The position numbers and the translations under genes are program-made. From Conchocele bisecta (taxonomy: Eukaryota; Mollusca; Bivalvia; Lucinida; Thyasiridae), in NCBI GenBank assembly GCA_029237695.1, contig CM055271.1, positions 38,002,462 to 38,066,461 of the forward strand: a DNA stretch of 64,000 nucleotides, in the 5' to 3' direction. How positions within the stretch are numbered: position 1 is the stretch's first letter; every line of letters begins with the position of its first letter. Below are positions 10,813 to 21,659 of this stretch, piece after piece. The notes under the pieces are model-generated. The model had not been told where the DNA came from. It made no database searches and saw nothing but the letters and a program-made list of their open reading frames with translations.

Positions 10813-10954
10813 GATGTGTTCATATATCGGAATCATGTACGAGATTGTGTCTTTGTTTGATGCTGCGGTTACTGTAGTATTTTCTGGGCGTGGTTTAATA
10901 CACTACCGCATACGCTAATATTGTCAATATTTTCTTATTTCAAAATATGTGGGC

Positions 10955-11145
10955 GTATGGCATTCGTCACCAATGTAAATCCTGATCACATAGCACTCTC
11001 CTGTTGCCTGACAACGATCTCTCTGCGTGTTAGAAGCATGATGGTCTTTTCATTGATGAAATTGCGACAAGTGCAGATCCTGAGCAGACTGTGCGGATGC
11101 ACAGTCTGCTCAGGATCTACACTGGTCGCTTAACCCATAATCCCC
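10955..11145. mobile_element. Family E MITE, partial
   Basis: Carries AATCCTGATCACATAG, TGTTAGAAGCATGATGG and the hairpin GCGGATGCACAGTCTGCTCA. It ends AACCCATAATCCCCATTTGT. The short frame over it is an artefact. Confidence 0.65.
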
Positions 11146-11175
11146 ATTTGTCCAGGCACACACACATATTGGATA

Positions 11176-11312
11176 TCATGCTTCAAATCAAGCAGATTGA
11201 CTGACTGAGCCTGAGCTGTATTACGGAATACAGCTCTGGCTCAGAAATCAAATTGCTTGATTGCAAGTTGTCATTGCCAATTGACGTTCAGAAACGTTGA
11301 CCATTAACGCAG
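11176..11312. mobile_element. Family B foldback, partial
   Basis: Starts at ATGCTTCAAATCAAGCAG and contains GAGCCTGAGCTGTATTACGG with the inverted partner AATACAGCTCTGGCTCAG. It ends AACGTTGACCATTAACGCAG. Confidence 0.65.
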
Positions 11313-11559
11313 GCTAACGTGTACGAAAGATGGAATTGCACGTGCGTTGTTATTCATACTATCGACTAACATATGAATTGAAACCTCCACGTGTATTTCT
11401 TTGAATACAAACATTTTTTTCTAATAAATTACCTGTTACAACTAATTAGCGAGGCAAAACGCATTCATGTACCTATCGAATATCCATCGTTGTCAAAGGA
11501 ATTGTGAAGGTGTGACGTCATAATGACGTGCAACGAGAGAAAAGGACACGTACATTTGA

Positions 11560-12075
11560 GACCAGCCATGTGATTTTGACCCTTCGAATATCGGAGTAAT
11601 TTCATTAAATACGTTCACAAAATGAACAATATATTTCACAAGTAGGAACGAATTGTTAATTCGAGGGAACGAATTGTTAAATTGAGAGAACGAATTGATA
11701 TTTCGTGGAAACGAAATAAAGCATCGTTATGTTCTCATGTTATGCCCGAGGACTGAAGTTCGATGCCAGAAACACGAAGAATATCGGATGAAACTAGAAA
11801 CACGTAGGAATTCCGATGCTCACCGAGGAATGTATACCGCTTGTGAGCCGAACCTGACAAACTAGCCTGATATGCTACATGTAGCTACAGATTCAGCAAG
11901 CACAACGTCGAAAAGAATGCAGATTTGTTTACGCTTCATCATTTCACTGACGTCGTCACTTGGCAACGTCATATGAGACACGTCATGTGATTTTGTACAT
12001 TCGGACAACTGCTTAATTTCATTAAATACGTTTACAAAATTTAAAATATTTTTTTATAAACAAAGTCAAAAGTTG
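11560..12075. mobile_element. Mosaic of family G, H and TAGGAATT-type fragments
   Basis: GCCATGTGATTTTGACCCTT (11568) and CGTCATGTGATTTTGTACAT (11981) are family G ends. 11643-11720 carries four family H words (GGAACGAATTGTTAATTCG). 11795-11860 holds an imperfect foldback with ACACGTAGGAATTCCGATG that resembles 13740-13810. No coding region is visible. Confidence 0.5.
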
Positions 12076-12104
12076 ACGCATGTACTTCCGGTGTATGTGA
12101 CATG

Positions 12105-12552
12105 AGAAATGGGGGCTTACGGGGTTTATGACCAGTGTCGCTTCTGTAGCCTATTTCACCAACATTGCAAAGTATACTTTTCTAGCAAAGTATACTTTGA
12201 GGGAGAAATTTTCTATTTTAGGATAAATTTATTAATTTTTATTATACTGAATTTATTACATTATCACAGCCAATAAATTCAGTATAATAATTCTGCATAC
12301 TTTTAATCATCACATATATGCAGTCGTTAGTTCTATATGAAATAATGCATTTCAGTAAAAATAAATGATTACTCCTTCGGCTACCGATCAAATAGCATGC
12401 CTCTGTAGCCTGATATCGATTTATACTGTTTGTTAGAAGCACGGAAATGTGAACAGTGCAGATCCTGATCAGACTGTGCGGATGCACAGTCTGATCTGGA
12501 TCTACACTGATTGCATAACCCATAAGCCCCATTTGTCCAGCCACGGCCACAT
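12105..12552. mobile_element. Family E copy containing a family F copy
   Basis: The E outer part reads GAAATGGGGGCTTACGGGG at left and CATAAGCCCCATTTGTCCAG at right. Between GACCAGTGTCGCTTC and CGATCAAATAGCATGCC lies a family F element. The 198-residue minus-strand frame across this region is composite read-through, not a gene. Confidence 0.75.
12147..12392. mobile_element. Family F MITE nested in E
   Basis: Starts GTAGCCTATTTCACCAACAT and includes AGCAAAGTATACTTTGAGGG and the AT-rich palindrome ACTGAATTTATTACATTATC with its inverse. The right terminus is lost at TGATTACTCCTTCGGC. The insertion point matches that of the composite at 21660-22215. Confidence 0.75.
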
Positions 12553-12702
12553 ACGGTGTTCTTCGGTGAGTGTAGTTTTCATATTCGGATTGACCGTAAA
12601 GTAGTGTATCATCGTCATTGCCTAATACAGTATTGCGTTTCATAGTTGCGAACAGTAACTCTTGAAATTTATTCCCGTACCGTCCGTAACCACCGCAGTT
12701 GC

Positions 12703-12848
12703 TGTGACTGGTAAAATGGGACTTATGCGTTTTGCGACCAGTGCGGATCCAGATCAGCCTGTGCATCCGCAGTCTGAGCAGGATCTGCACGTTTCGCCAT
12801 TCCATCAGCGAAACACCAGTCATGCTTCTAACAAGCACAGTATTTCGC
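12703..12848. mobile_element. Family E MITE, partial
   Basis: TGTGACTGGTAAAATGGGAC, GCGACCAGTGCGGATCCAGA and GAAACACCAGTCATGCTTCT identify it. It ends at AGCACAGTATTTCGC. Confidence 0.65.
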
Positions 12849-12990
12849 TATAGTTCGCTATACTTGCTGCTACGCCAATCGCTAGGCAGAAGTGTGCGCC
12901 ATTTTTGTCACATATTGCAACGTTTAACCTCAATAAGTTAGGGACATTGCATTGTGCACTTGGCTGAACAATACGTATGTTGTAGTTCAC
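12848..12990 (-). repeat. Family S repeat, inverted copy
   Basis: Words such as CACATATTGCAACGTTTAAC and CATTGCATTGTGCACTTGGC are the inverse of 45775-45995 and 63640-63836. The nature of this repeat is unknown. Confidence 0.55.
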
Positions 12991-13500
12991 ATATTTGATT
13001 TTTCAAGAACCAAATGATAGGGTCGCTAGCGATCCCTCGCATTTAATTCCTTACAACTTCAATATGCGAACAATAAATTGTACTTATTAGGCTACATGAG
13101 TGGGATATATGATCAGGATACACTGGTCACAAATGCCATACGCCCCATTTCTCCAGTCACAGACAAATAGGAGTCTGGCTGAATGAGTTTGTGGTGCGCT
13201 ACCCTGGTCGAAATAATGATTTAAGCCTCGTTTTGTCATGACGACTGGCACTCTATTATCAGCCTCATTATAAGCATCGAATGAACGATACGCGGACGGA
13301 CTTGCACCCAGTTACAAACATAAAATATGCTTAGTAGTAAATTTACGACCAGTATAACACCCAGAGCAGCCTGCGCAGTCTACCAAGGGATTATACTGTT
13401 CGCTACGTTACATCTAAAAAAAACTTCAGAACCGTACACATTTGTATGACTTACATGTATGACTTACAAGATAAACCCCGTTTTCGCGTGGAATTCCGCA
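12991..13500. other. No gene; one family E end
   Basis: Only a family E-like end (GATCAGGATACACTGGTCAC to CCCATTTCTCCAGTCACAG, 13108-13167) is recognisable. The remainder shows no ORF or hairpin. Confidence 0.5.
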
Positions 13501-14032
13501 TATACCACATATACCGCCGCCAGCATTGTGCATACTTGTCAATGGCAACACTCACGCATGCGCAGTGACGCTAGTCAAACAGGAAGAATTCGTACGACTT
13601 ATTGAACCTACATCAGACATGATATATACGATTTGTTGCACAAAATATGCAACCTAGCTGTGCTTTGACACAATACATCTTGACCGAAAACATGTAGAGA
13701 ATACCAGGCTAGTGTCTTTTGATATCAAGTTTATCAAGCAAGGCTAGGAAACGTGTAGGAATTTCGAGGCTTGCCGAGGAATTCCTACCGTTTCCAAGCC
13801 GAGCCTAATACACCTGATATCAATGGACAGAACGCGGACTTGTTTACGTTGCGTCATTACACTGACGTCATTCGGTAACGTCACGTGACGTCATCCGGCC
13901 AATGGAACCTTACTTTTCACTTCGTTGTAACCCGGATATTTGTAACAGGTTAATGCCTGATACAACAATATGATATCAGTCAGTACGTATTCGGTCAATA
14001 CAGGGCAGGTTTTTCATGATAAAATGCTTTAT
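13501..14032. repeat. TGACGTCA-rich segment with a short foldback
   Basis: 13740-13810 contains an imperfect foldback (GGCTAGGAAACGTGTAGG, CCTACCGTTTCCAAGCC). Downstream, GACGTCATTCGGTAACGTCA and CGTGACGTCATCC supply several CRE-like TGACGT words. The same order occurs in diverged form at 11795-11960, so this is a repeat rather than a promoter I can defend. Confidence 0.5.
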
Positions 14033-14294
14033 ATCCCGTCAACACAGTGCGTATGTGCCGTGAAACACGGTGCCGTGAAACATTTTTGATATCCAGTCAA
14101 TACAAATTTTGCATTTTACAGCCATTTGAAGGTGTTGATGGGATAAATAGAATAGTAAGTTAGTGCCGTGAATGGGAAAAAATATCTGGCGCGGCACGGA
14201 AACGGGATGTGCTCGGCAGAGCCTCGCCCATCCCGTTTCCTGAGCCTTGCCAGATATTTTTTCCCATTCATGGCACTAACCTACTATTCTCTAT
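14033..14294. mobile_element. Family A foldback MITE
   Basis: Contains ATCCCGTCAACACAGTGCG, GCCGTGAAACACGGTGCCG and the long hairpin around GGGATGTGCTCGGCAGAGCC. It ends CTACTATTCTCTAT, where the tandem unit at 14288 begins. Confidence 0.8.
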
Positions 14295-14640
14295 CTATTT
14301 TCCTTATTTCTAAACCAAAGTATATGTTGTGACCACTCATTTGAACAGTCTCGGCGAGACGGTTCAAATGAGTGGTCACAACATATACTTCTGATGAGAA
14401 ATAAAGAAATTCATGAGCGTTGCCGGATATTTTTTCCCATTCACGGCACTAACCTACTATTCTCTATCTATTTTCCTTATTTCTAAACCAAAGTATATGT
14501 TGTGACCACTCATTTGAACCGTCTCGGCGAGACGGTTCAAATGAGTGGTCACAACATATACTTCTGATGAGAAATAAAGAAATTCATGAGCCTTGCCGGA
14601 TATTTTTTCCCATTCACGGCACTAACCTACTATTCTCTAT
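14288..14640 (+). repeat. Two 173-bp tandem units of a hairpin (family U)
   Basis: TCTCTATCTATTTTCC recurs at 14288 and 14461, and TCTCTAT again at 14634, giving a period of 173 bp. Each unit is a hairpin with GTGACCACTCATTTGAAC, the apex CTCGGCGAGACGG and the inverse, then the end of a family A arm. A single copy follows another family A element at 59573-59742, so unit U appears to be a removable extension of family A. Confidence 0.85.
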
Positions 14641-15147
14641 ATCTGGCATTATCACATCTTGGATACATTTTCGAGATTGTTTCTACATTTACACAGCACA
14701 TGGGCAATTTATGGACATGAGGACGTGATCACGTCCGTCCGCATGTACGATCGCTAAAGCCCGCGATTTATCTCCTCGTACACGCGGACGAACAGTGTAC
14801 CAACTACGTTGGTTGAAAAGATGGCGAGTGTCCTCCCTTCTAGATAGTTAATATCAAAATAAAAATAGGTATCATGGAAAGAGGCTTTCTTTTTCATACC
14901 ACAAAGTGCTTGTGGATAAATTTTCAAAAACATATTTCAAAGTGATTAAAATGAATTGTATCATAGTTTTCATAATTTATTCAGATTCCGGCAAAAGTGA
15001 CACATGTATCATAGTCAAATTGCTATTTGAATAGTGTATCTTTCGGCGGATGTACTTGTGCATCTTATTTCCATGGAAATTCAATAATACAAGTTTAGAG
15101 ATCGCCTGCAACGGTGCCGTCATTAAATAAATTGTAGATTCGATCAG
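14641..15147. other. No gene recognised
   Basis: AT-rich sequence without long frames, strong palindromes or copies of the named families. Confidence 0.5.
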
Positions 15148-15453
15148 TAGCCTATTTCAGCAACATTGCAAAGTATACTTTTCTAGCAAAGTATACTTTG
15201 GGGGAGAAATTTTCAATTTTAGGATAAATTTATTAAGTTTTATTATCCTGAATTTATTACATTATCACAGCCATTTTGGCTGTGATAATGTAATAAATTC
15301 AGTATAATGCGTTTGCATGCTTTTAATCATCAAATATATGCAGTCGTTAGTTCTATATGAAATAATGCATTTCAGGAAAAATAAATGATTACTCCCTCAA
15401 AGTATAGTTTGCTAGAAAAGTATACTTTGCAATGTTGGTGAAATAGGCTACAG
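15148..15453. mobile_element. Family F MITE, full-length
   Basis: Begins GTAGCCTATTTCAGCAACAT and ends ATGTTGGTGAAATAGGCTAC. The central hairpin is AATTTATTACATTATCACAG, CCATTTTGG and the inverse. The AAAGTATACTTT palindrome occurs near both ends. This is the best reference copy at about 306 bp. Confidence 0.85.
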
Positions 15454-15489
15454 ATATTTGTTGTTATTCTTATCAATTGTAGGAGACGA

Positions 15490-15945
15490 ATATGTGGCTG
15501 TTACTGAAAAAATAGGGTCTATGGGACTTGTGACCAGTGTGGCTTATTGTTTCATTGACGGAATGGCGAACAGTACGGATCCTGAGCCGATTTCACCCAA
15601 ATTGCTAAGCATACTTACATGTATCTAGCTAAATATACTTTGAAGGAGTAATAATTTATTTTTCCCAAAATGCATTATTTCATATAGAACAAAAGACTGC
15701 ATATATTTGATGATTACAAGTATCATACTTATTATAGAAGAAGAAGAATTATTTATTTGACTTAAACTGAATACAGTTCCTTGTCATGAAACAAAATACA
15801 ATCATACATGTACCAAAATGGCTGTGCTAATGTAATACATTCAGTATAATCAAGAATAATAAATTTATCCTCAAATTGACAATTTCTCCCTCAAAGTGTA
15901 CCGAGCAAGATATTGCAAGTTTGGTGAAATAGACTACAGATGAGT
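15490..15945. mobile_element. Family E fragment followed by diverged family F
   Basis: 15490-15588 has family E words (TGTGGCTGTTACTGAAAAAA, GACGGAATGGCGAACAGT). From 15590, GCCGATTTCACCCAAATTGC begins a family F copy that ends TTTGGTGAAATAGACTACAG. It holds about 100 bp of extra unrelated AT-rich DNA near 15725-15830. Confidence 0.65.
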
Positions 15946-16434
15946 CGACAAAGCATTGTGCATAAACAGAAACTTATACATGTACACTCGTGTTGTCAAA
16001 TGGAATTACTAAAGATATGCACGTGTAATTTATTTGCTCTCAATCACTCTTCTATATTATACATTTTAATATGAACGGCCATGGTTATCTCCAACCAAAT
16101 GTCAATTGTCGGACATTTCTGTGTCTTATGTATATATATGCAGTGCATTATCATGTGAGAGTAACCGTATCCTATATACATGTACAATGCGTTCTCATTC
16201 GGAATAAAGATGCGTCCATCAGCACAAATATTAAAACTCAGAACTGGTGTAAAAAGATAATATCCCGCATAAAATGCAACTACGATAGGTGTCGAATCCA
16301 ATTTCAAAATAATAATAATGCGCATAAAGTTTTTTATCCAGTGGGATATGGTTTACCGTTTACCGACAGTAGTATCCACGATAAACTTTCAAACATGAAC
16401 GGGAACCAAATTTCACCAAAATGTCACCATATAC

Positions 16435-16740
16435 ATAGAGAATAGTAGGTTAGTGCCGTGTATGGGAAAACATATATGGCAAGGCTTAGGAAACGGGATG
16501 GGCGAGGCTCTGCCGAGCACATCCCGTTTCTGTGCCGCGCCAGATATTTTTCCCATTCACGGCACTAACCTACTATTCTATTTATCCCGTCAACACCTAC
16601 AAATGGCTTTAAAATGCAAAAAAATAACTCCAACCACCGCACATATTCATACACAGTGATTAGGTCGTATTGACAGGATATCAAAAATGTTTCACGGCAC
16701 CGTGTTTCACGGCACATACGCACTGTGTTGACGGGATAAG
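16435..16740. mobile_element. Family A foldback MITE, full-length
   Basis: Runs from ATAGAGAATAGTAGGTTAGT through the hairpin GGGATGGGCGAGGCTCTGCC to GTGTTGACGGGATAA. It also carries the internal palindrome CACGGCACCGTGTTTCACGG. At about 305 bp it is a good reference copy in the orientation opposite to 8519-8798. Confidence 0.85.
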
Positions 16741-16854
16741 TTAGCAGATACGCATGACAAGATGGTCTACTGAAGACCCTACCGCTCTTATCCACGTCAA
16801 ATGAAATAAATCCCGCACAAAAACATGAAAATAGATGTAAGCGATACTATTTTC

Positions 16855-17340
16855 TAAAGTATGCCAGTGCGCTTACTGTCCAAGATGTCACAACGAAAAT
16901 TATTCCAATTCACTCGAAACTGCATATGCGCAAGCATAAGATATACAGAGCCCCAGTGCGTTAATTGTCGAATGTTTCACAATGAACATATATCCACCGC
17001 ACATGAAAATGCATGTTCGCAAGAATATGGTCTACAAAGTGCGTGTGAGAATATTGTCAAAGATGTCACAATTAAACTAAATCCAGCACGCGCAAAACTG
17101 CATACGCGCAGGAATATGGTCTACAAACTGCGTGTGCGTATACAGGTACTATCCAAGATGGCACACTAAAACTATATCCAACAACACACAAAATTACAAT
17201 TGCTCGCGAAAATCGTCTTACAAAGAGCCAGGGCGTTAATTGTCTAAGATGTCACAATGAAAATATATCCACAAAACACAAAACTGCAATTGCGCGCGAA
17301 AATGGTCTACAGAGTGCCAGCGCGTTAATTGTACGTGGTA
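16855..17340 (+). repeat. About 90-bp degenerate tandem repeat
   Basis: The phrase (G)TCCAAGATGTCACAA recurs at about 16878, 16967, 17055, 17150 and 17241 with substitutions, giving spacings of 88 to 95 bp. Other shared words are ATATGGTCTACAAA and GTGCCAGTGCGTTAATTGTC. A 102-residue frame spans three units, but no domain is recognisable and it follows the repeat, so I treat it as non-coding. Confidence 0.7.
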
Positions 17341-17540
17341 CAATGTGATATCGGTATTCAGCCGCAAATAAATATCGGCGATACCGCGCGAGACCGCCGC
17401 CGACCAATTACCAGCTTAGCCGTCGGTGAATGGCACCGCAGTCGCAAGCTGTGAAATCACAGAAAGGATACGCCGACGGCCGACAAAAGGACCTTTTATT
17501 ATTAGATCCGACGGTTGGGAAGATGTACCATGCGACGTAG

Positions 17541-17611
17541 GCAAACAGCATAGGCCCTGATCAGTCTGCGCGTATGCGCAGGATGATCAGGGCGTATGCT
17601 GTTCGCTGCCT
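17541..17611. repeat. Palindrome with GATCAG core
   Basis: GGCAAACAGCATAGGCCCTG pairs with its inverse CAGGGCGTATGCTGTTCG. The centre is GCGCGTATGCGC. It resembles the central hairpin of family E but has different arms. Confidence 0.6.
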
Positions 17612-17768
17612 AGTCACTCCAACAGGCTTAATGTCAATACATAAAATGACTGAGATACAGCTATGAAAGCGTGATGAATGACTATGAACTATCTTTCTTA
17701 ATGTCTTAAGGTGTGTTTTCTTTGACGGCGGCACGGCGGCGCTGTGTGTCATTGGCAATGCCGTCAGA

Positions 17769-17987
17769 TACACTACCACCTGCGCTAATCTTGCCAAGTT
17801 TGACAGTTTACGTATTGCACCATACTTGAGTATTGTGCTGGCAATCAAGCATCTTGATTGACTGAGCCAGAGCTGTTCAACATCTCAGACTCAACCAATC
17901 AAATTACTTGATTGCCAGTTTGCATTGCCAATAAATGTTCAGAAACGTTGGTAAGCTGGGCAAGATTAACGCAGGCGGTTGTGTATC
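17769..17987. mobile_element. Family B foldback MITE, full-length
   Basis: Left end ACTACCACCTGCGCTAATC, right end AAGATTAACGCAGGCGGTTG. The central hairpin is present, with mismatches. At 219 bp it is one of the most complete family B copies. Confidence 0.8.
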
Positions 17988-18109
17988 CGCTAGTAGAGAG
18001 CAGGAAACAGTGATTACAATGACATCCGGATATGCGTTTTGTACGCGCGTACGTCGGGAGAGCTGTCGATTTCATCCAAATAGGAATAGCGTGTTTCCTC
18101 CTTGATATG

Positions 18110-18270
18110 ATTGTGTTTGTTTGTTTGTTTGGTTGTTTGTTCGGGGTTAACGGCATATCAACAGCTAAGGTCATTTAAGACCGGGTCAATGGGCTTAGTA
18201 CTAAATCCCATATATTACCTGTACATGTACATATTGGGGGAAAATCCCAAAATCAGAACTGAATATTTAC
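18110..18270 (+). mobile_element. Family V SINE-like repeat, copy 1
   Basis: Contains AACGGCATATCAACAGCTAA, GGTCATTTAAGACCGGGTCA and AATCAGAACTGAATATTTAC preceded by a TTTG-rich stretch. The same order of words recurs at 18345, 34588 and 60893. It may be a SINE or the tail of a LINE; I cannot tell which. Confidence 0.6.
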
Positions 18271-18344
18271 AATAAAAAATATATTCAGCCATGAAATCAG
18301 AATAAGCCTGATCTGATGCCAGGTCATTGATATGAACTGACTGA

Positions 18345-18536
18345 TTTATTTATTGGTGTTTAGCTGCCTATCAACAGCTCGGGTCATTTAAGCACAGGCC
18401 AACGCGTTCGATCCTTCATTTGACCATACCAAAGTCATTTGACGTCTTTCCCATTGGAAAAAATCGTATTGCTCTTATAAGGGGTATAATGAGATTCAAC
18501 TCTTACATTTCAGACGTACCTGAGGACCAAACCAGG
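18345..18536 (+). mobile_element. Family V SINE-like repeat, copy 2
   Basis: TTTATTGGTGTTTAGCTGCC, CTATCAACAGCTCGGGTCAT and GTATAATGAGATTCAACTCT match the copy at 34588-34880. GCGTTCGATCC resembles a box B motif. Confidence 0.6.
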
Positions 18537-18742
18537 GGCCCGTTTCACTAAACTTCGTTCGACTAAAATGTTCGTAAGTACAAATTTAGGATCGTCTGAA
18601 AATTTCAATTGATGGATTTACATTTATTGAGCATAGGCTGCTGATGCAGCCTATACTCAATAAATGTAGATCCAATAAGTTTTTACAAGAAAACATTGTT
18701 AATGCGAACTTTACAGACTATCATAATTTTCCACTTACGAAC
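18537..18742. mobile_element. Family C foldback, 3' truncated
   Basis: Starts CCCGTTTCACTAAACTTCGT and has both arms, but stops at CACTTACGAACAT, where GGCATTGGACATTCC takes over. The missing terminus is not found further on. Confidence 0.75.
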
Positions 18743-19200
18743 ATGGCATTGGACATTCCATAGACGTTGACGTCGCGTTACCATCATAGGAATGAATGGC
18801 CTTTTTGTGGAATTTATCGGGGTATAAACTTGGAAAAGTCGCGGGAATACTGGAGGAAGGCCGGAAGGCCTCGTCCAGTATTCCCGCGACTTTTCCAAGT
18901 TTATATCCCCAATAAATTCCACAAAAAGACCATTACTTCCTTATAATTCCAGCATTTGAAATAAATTCATCAAGAAAATGTGTTTATTTTGACAGACGGC
19001 AGCCATTTGTTTACATTGACAGCACTGACAGCGCACCTGTAGAAAGGAGTTCGGTGTGGGAGTTTACTGGGATATAAATTTTGGACAGAGACTTGCTACG
19101 GGCCAATCAAATGTTAGGGAATTGTGCAAATATTTTTGCGCTGGAATTATATGGCATTGGACATTCCATGGACGTTGACGTCGCGTTACCATTGTGGCAT
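18743..19200. mobile_element. Family L element with near-perfect hairpin
   Basis: The hairpin at 18786-18930 has arms GGCCTTTTTGTGGAATTTAT and CTTGGAAAAGTCGCGGGAAT around GGAAGGCCGGAAGGCC. After it come ATTCCAGCATTTGAAATAAA, GAAAATGTGTTTATTTTGAC and GGACAGAGACTTGCTACGGG, which recur inverted at 36720-36925. GGCATTGGACATTCCATRGA occurs on both sides (18744 and 19152). This is either a direct repeat flank or a duplicated end. Confidence 0.7.
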
Positions 19201-19248
19201 CAGTTGTATAGCTGCAATACAATACAAGCACTATGGCAATATAGATAT

Positions 19249-19470
19249 ACGGTCAAACCTCTCTAAACCGGACACCCATACAGTATATGTCTGCTTAATT
19301 GTATGTATTAATTGTCCTCCCTCACCGTTGATAACGTCTGTTCACGATGGCAAACCAGATTACTGTACCTGTTTTTAGGTGCCAATATGTCTGATTTACA
19401 GTGAATCCTCTCTAAACCGGACACCCTGGATCCTCACAGGGTGTCCGGTTTACAGAGGTTTCACTGTATA
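19249..19470. mobile_element. Family D MITE
   Basis: Starts AAACCTCTCTAAACCGGACAC, contains the core hairpin CCTGGATCCTCACAGGG, and ends GAGGTTTCACTGTATA. Confidence 0.75.
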
Positions 19471-19750
19471 TACCTCAGACCATTTTTAGGCACAACAACC
19501 GTATTTGACAACGTTATTTACATGCGCGTTTATCAGGAACAGAATTGACACGAGTAACATGGTTTTCGTTGACAGGAACGATGACTTGTTAACATTTCGT
19601 TAAAACATTGGGTAACGCCGAACGTCACGTGATATTGTTTAACCAATGAAACGTTGGCGAAATGTAAATTCACATACATATATATATGAACTGTTTTTAG
19701 TTTCTCTCACTGTAATTTAATTACTAACATTTGTATATGGAAACACATGT
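19471..19750. other. No gene recognised
   Basis: Nothing beyond short AT runs is visible before the family E copy. Confidence 0.45.
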
Positions 19751-19756
19751 AATTTA

Positions 19757-20385
19757 TGGCTGTGACTGGAGCAATGCGACGTAAGGGGTTTGTGATCAGT
19801 GTAGCTCCTGATCAAATAACACACTCCTGCACATGTAGCCTGGTAATGATATTTATTATATACCTACCCATGAAATACATTGTTATACGATGTAAATAAG
19901 TCATATGTTCTCATCGATGAAATAAACAACTTCCGGTGAAAATACGACTACTTCCGCTATCTATTTTCATATTCTGTATTTAGAAAGAAAACAGCGCAAA
20001 TAGGCTGCAAATACACATTCATTATCGTATACAGTCTAAAAACTGCTGATTTTCATGGAGCGGTATATAACAAATAGAATATTCATATTTTTGCAACGAA
20101 TATGACATATATGTTAATCTCGTGGTGTGAAATGTCCATATTTCACTCGTGCCTAACGGCACAAGTGAAATATGGACATTTAACACCACTCGATGAACAT
20201 ACATGTCATATTCGTTGCAAAAATCCTCTATGTATTGCTTGTCTGAACGATGACGGGTGTTTCATTGACGAACAATGGCGAACAGTATAGATATTGATCA
20301 GACTGTGCGGACGCACAGGCTGATCTAGATATACGTTGGCCGCAAAACACATAAGCCCCATTTCTCCAGGCATTGCCACATTATG
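19757..20385. mobile_element. Family E copy interrupted by other DNA
   Basis: The left part GGCTGTGACTGGAGCAATG to TGTAGCCTGGTAATGAT ends near 19850. The right part TGACGGGTGTTTCATTGACG to CATAAGCCCCATTTCTCCAG starts near 20250. Roughly 390 bp of inserted sequence, including the palindrome at 20075-20235, separates them. Confidence 0.65.
20075..20235. mobile_element. Family T palindrome
   Basis: Arms run from ATATTTTTGCAACGAATATG through GTGGTGTGAAATGTCCATAT to an apex CTCGTGCCTAACGGCACAAG, then invert. One arm of the same sequence sits at 27405-27485, directly next to the RNase H LINE relic. Confidence 0.75.
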
Positions 20386-20459
20386 TTATACGCATGACAC
20401 AAATGTATTGTATTGTATTGTACATGTAAAAACATATAATTGACCGTGATGCATTGTAC

Positions 20460-20680
20460 AATAGAACCGCTCTAAACCGGACACCCATACACGTACAATA
20501 TACGTCAGCTTAATTGTATGAGTTTATTGTCATCGCTCACCGTTGATAACGTCTGTTTATGATCGCAAACCACATATACCTGTTTTGCGGTGCTCATATG
20601 CCAGATTTACAGAGGAGCCTCTCTAAACCGGACACCCTGGGGACCTCCCAGGGTGTCCGGTTTAGAGAGGTTCCACTGTA
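20460..20680. mobile_element. Family D MITE
   Basis: Left AACCGCTCTAAACCGGACAC, central CCCTGGGGACCTCCCAGGG, right GAGAGGTTCCACTGTA. The internal spacer (GTTGATAACGTCTGTTTATG) matches the copies at 19249 and 35966. Confidence 0.8.
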
Positions 20681-20904
20681 TCAACGTCTAAGCATCAGTA
20701 CACAATATCCACGGCGTGTATAAGGCTGCTTTTCTTCGAATCAATTTGCATTTTGTCGAAATCTATAGCACGTATTTGACGGGTTAATTACCGGTAGTGC
20801 GTGCGCAGCCAGACGGGATTCGAGAAAGCTACACTACCGGATGCGTTAATGACTATTCATGAGCACAAACACCGGCGTTTTTTGTTTTTTCGGATTATCA
20901 GGGA

Positions 20905-21060
20905 TGTATTCTTTGAGGAATTAATCATTTATTTTTCCCGAAATGCATTATTTAATATAGAACTAACGACTGCATATATTTGACGATTAAAAGTATTATA
21001 CTGAATTTATTACATTGATAATGTAATAAATTCAGTATAATAAAAACTAATACATTTATC
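20905..21060. mobile_element. Family F MITE, partial
   Basis: Begins within the arm (AATTAATCATTTATTTTTCC) and has ACTGAATTTATTACATTGAT with its inverse. Both outer termini are missing. Confidence 0.6.
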
Positions 21061-21084
21061 CTTAAATTGATGGGATGGGCTGTG

Positions 21085-21400
21085 GCTCCTGTATTTCATC
21101 AAAATTGCAAAGTATACTTATCTAGCAAAGTATACTTAGAGGGAGTAATCATTTATTTTCCCGAAATGCATTATTTAATATAGAACTAACGACTGCATAT
21201 ATTTGATGATTAAAAGTATTATACGAATTTATTACATTATCACAGCCAAAATGGCTGTGATAATGTAATAAATTCAGTATAATAAAAATTAATAAATGTA
21301 ACCTTAAATTGAAAATGTCTCCCTCAAAGTATTGTTTGTTAGATCGGGTATACTTTGGTAGACAAGTATACTTTGCAATATTGGTGAAATATGCTACAGG
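21085..21400. mobile_element. Family F MITE
   Basis: GTATTTCATCAAAATTGCAA, two AAAGTATACTT words, a perfect CACAGCCAAAATGGCTGTG centre and TTGGTGAAATATGCTACAG at the right end. It follows the partial copy at 20905 by less than 30 bp. Confidence 0.75.
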
Positions 21401-21419
21401 GGTCGAATACAGGACTTCA

Positions 21420-21613
21420 CAGAGTGAAGATGTCTATGGGGATATAACATGGGGAAATAGTTTTTTCGAAATACAATCAATATTTCACCAAATTTCAAGA
21501 AATAATAAGGCTCATTGTTACATTTTGCTTTAATGTAATATTATCAAACACATATTGTTTTTGCATTGTTTACAAGGCCGTACAAATTGGGCAGCTTTCG
21601 TGAAACAGACAGT
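21420..21613. mobile_element. Family Q half copy
   Basis: Ends GGGCAGCTTTCGTGAAACAG, ACAGTAG, preceded by TGCATTGTTTACAAGGCCG as in 5945-5990. The opposite arm is absent. Confidence 0.65.
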
Positions 21614-21659
21614 AGGCTAATCTTGTCAATAATTGTCAATCTCTTCATGTGCTTTGACA

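Noticed and set aside
12242..12838. 198-codon minus-strand frame
   Set aside because: It runs through an E/F composite MITE. Its peptide changes character at each element boundary and shows MITE read-through phrases found in many unrelated frames.
13850..13920. CRE-like promoter (TGACGTCA cluster)
   Set aside because: The same words occur in a diverged repeat at 11930-11960 and there is no adjacent gene.
16453..16659. Frame with the IWQGLGNGMGEALPSTS peptide, also at 27087, 35053 and 39761
   Set aside because: The peptide recurs because it is the translated family A hairpin. There is no evidence of expression.
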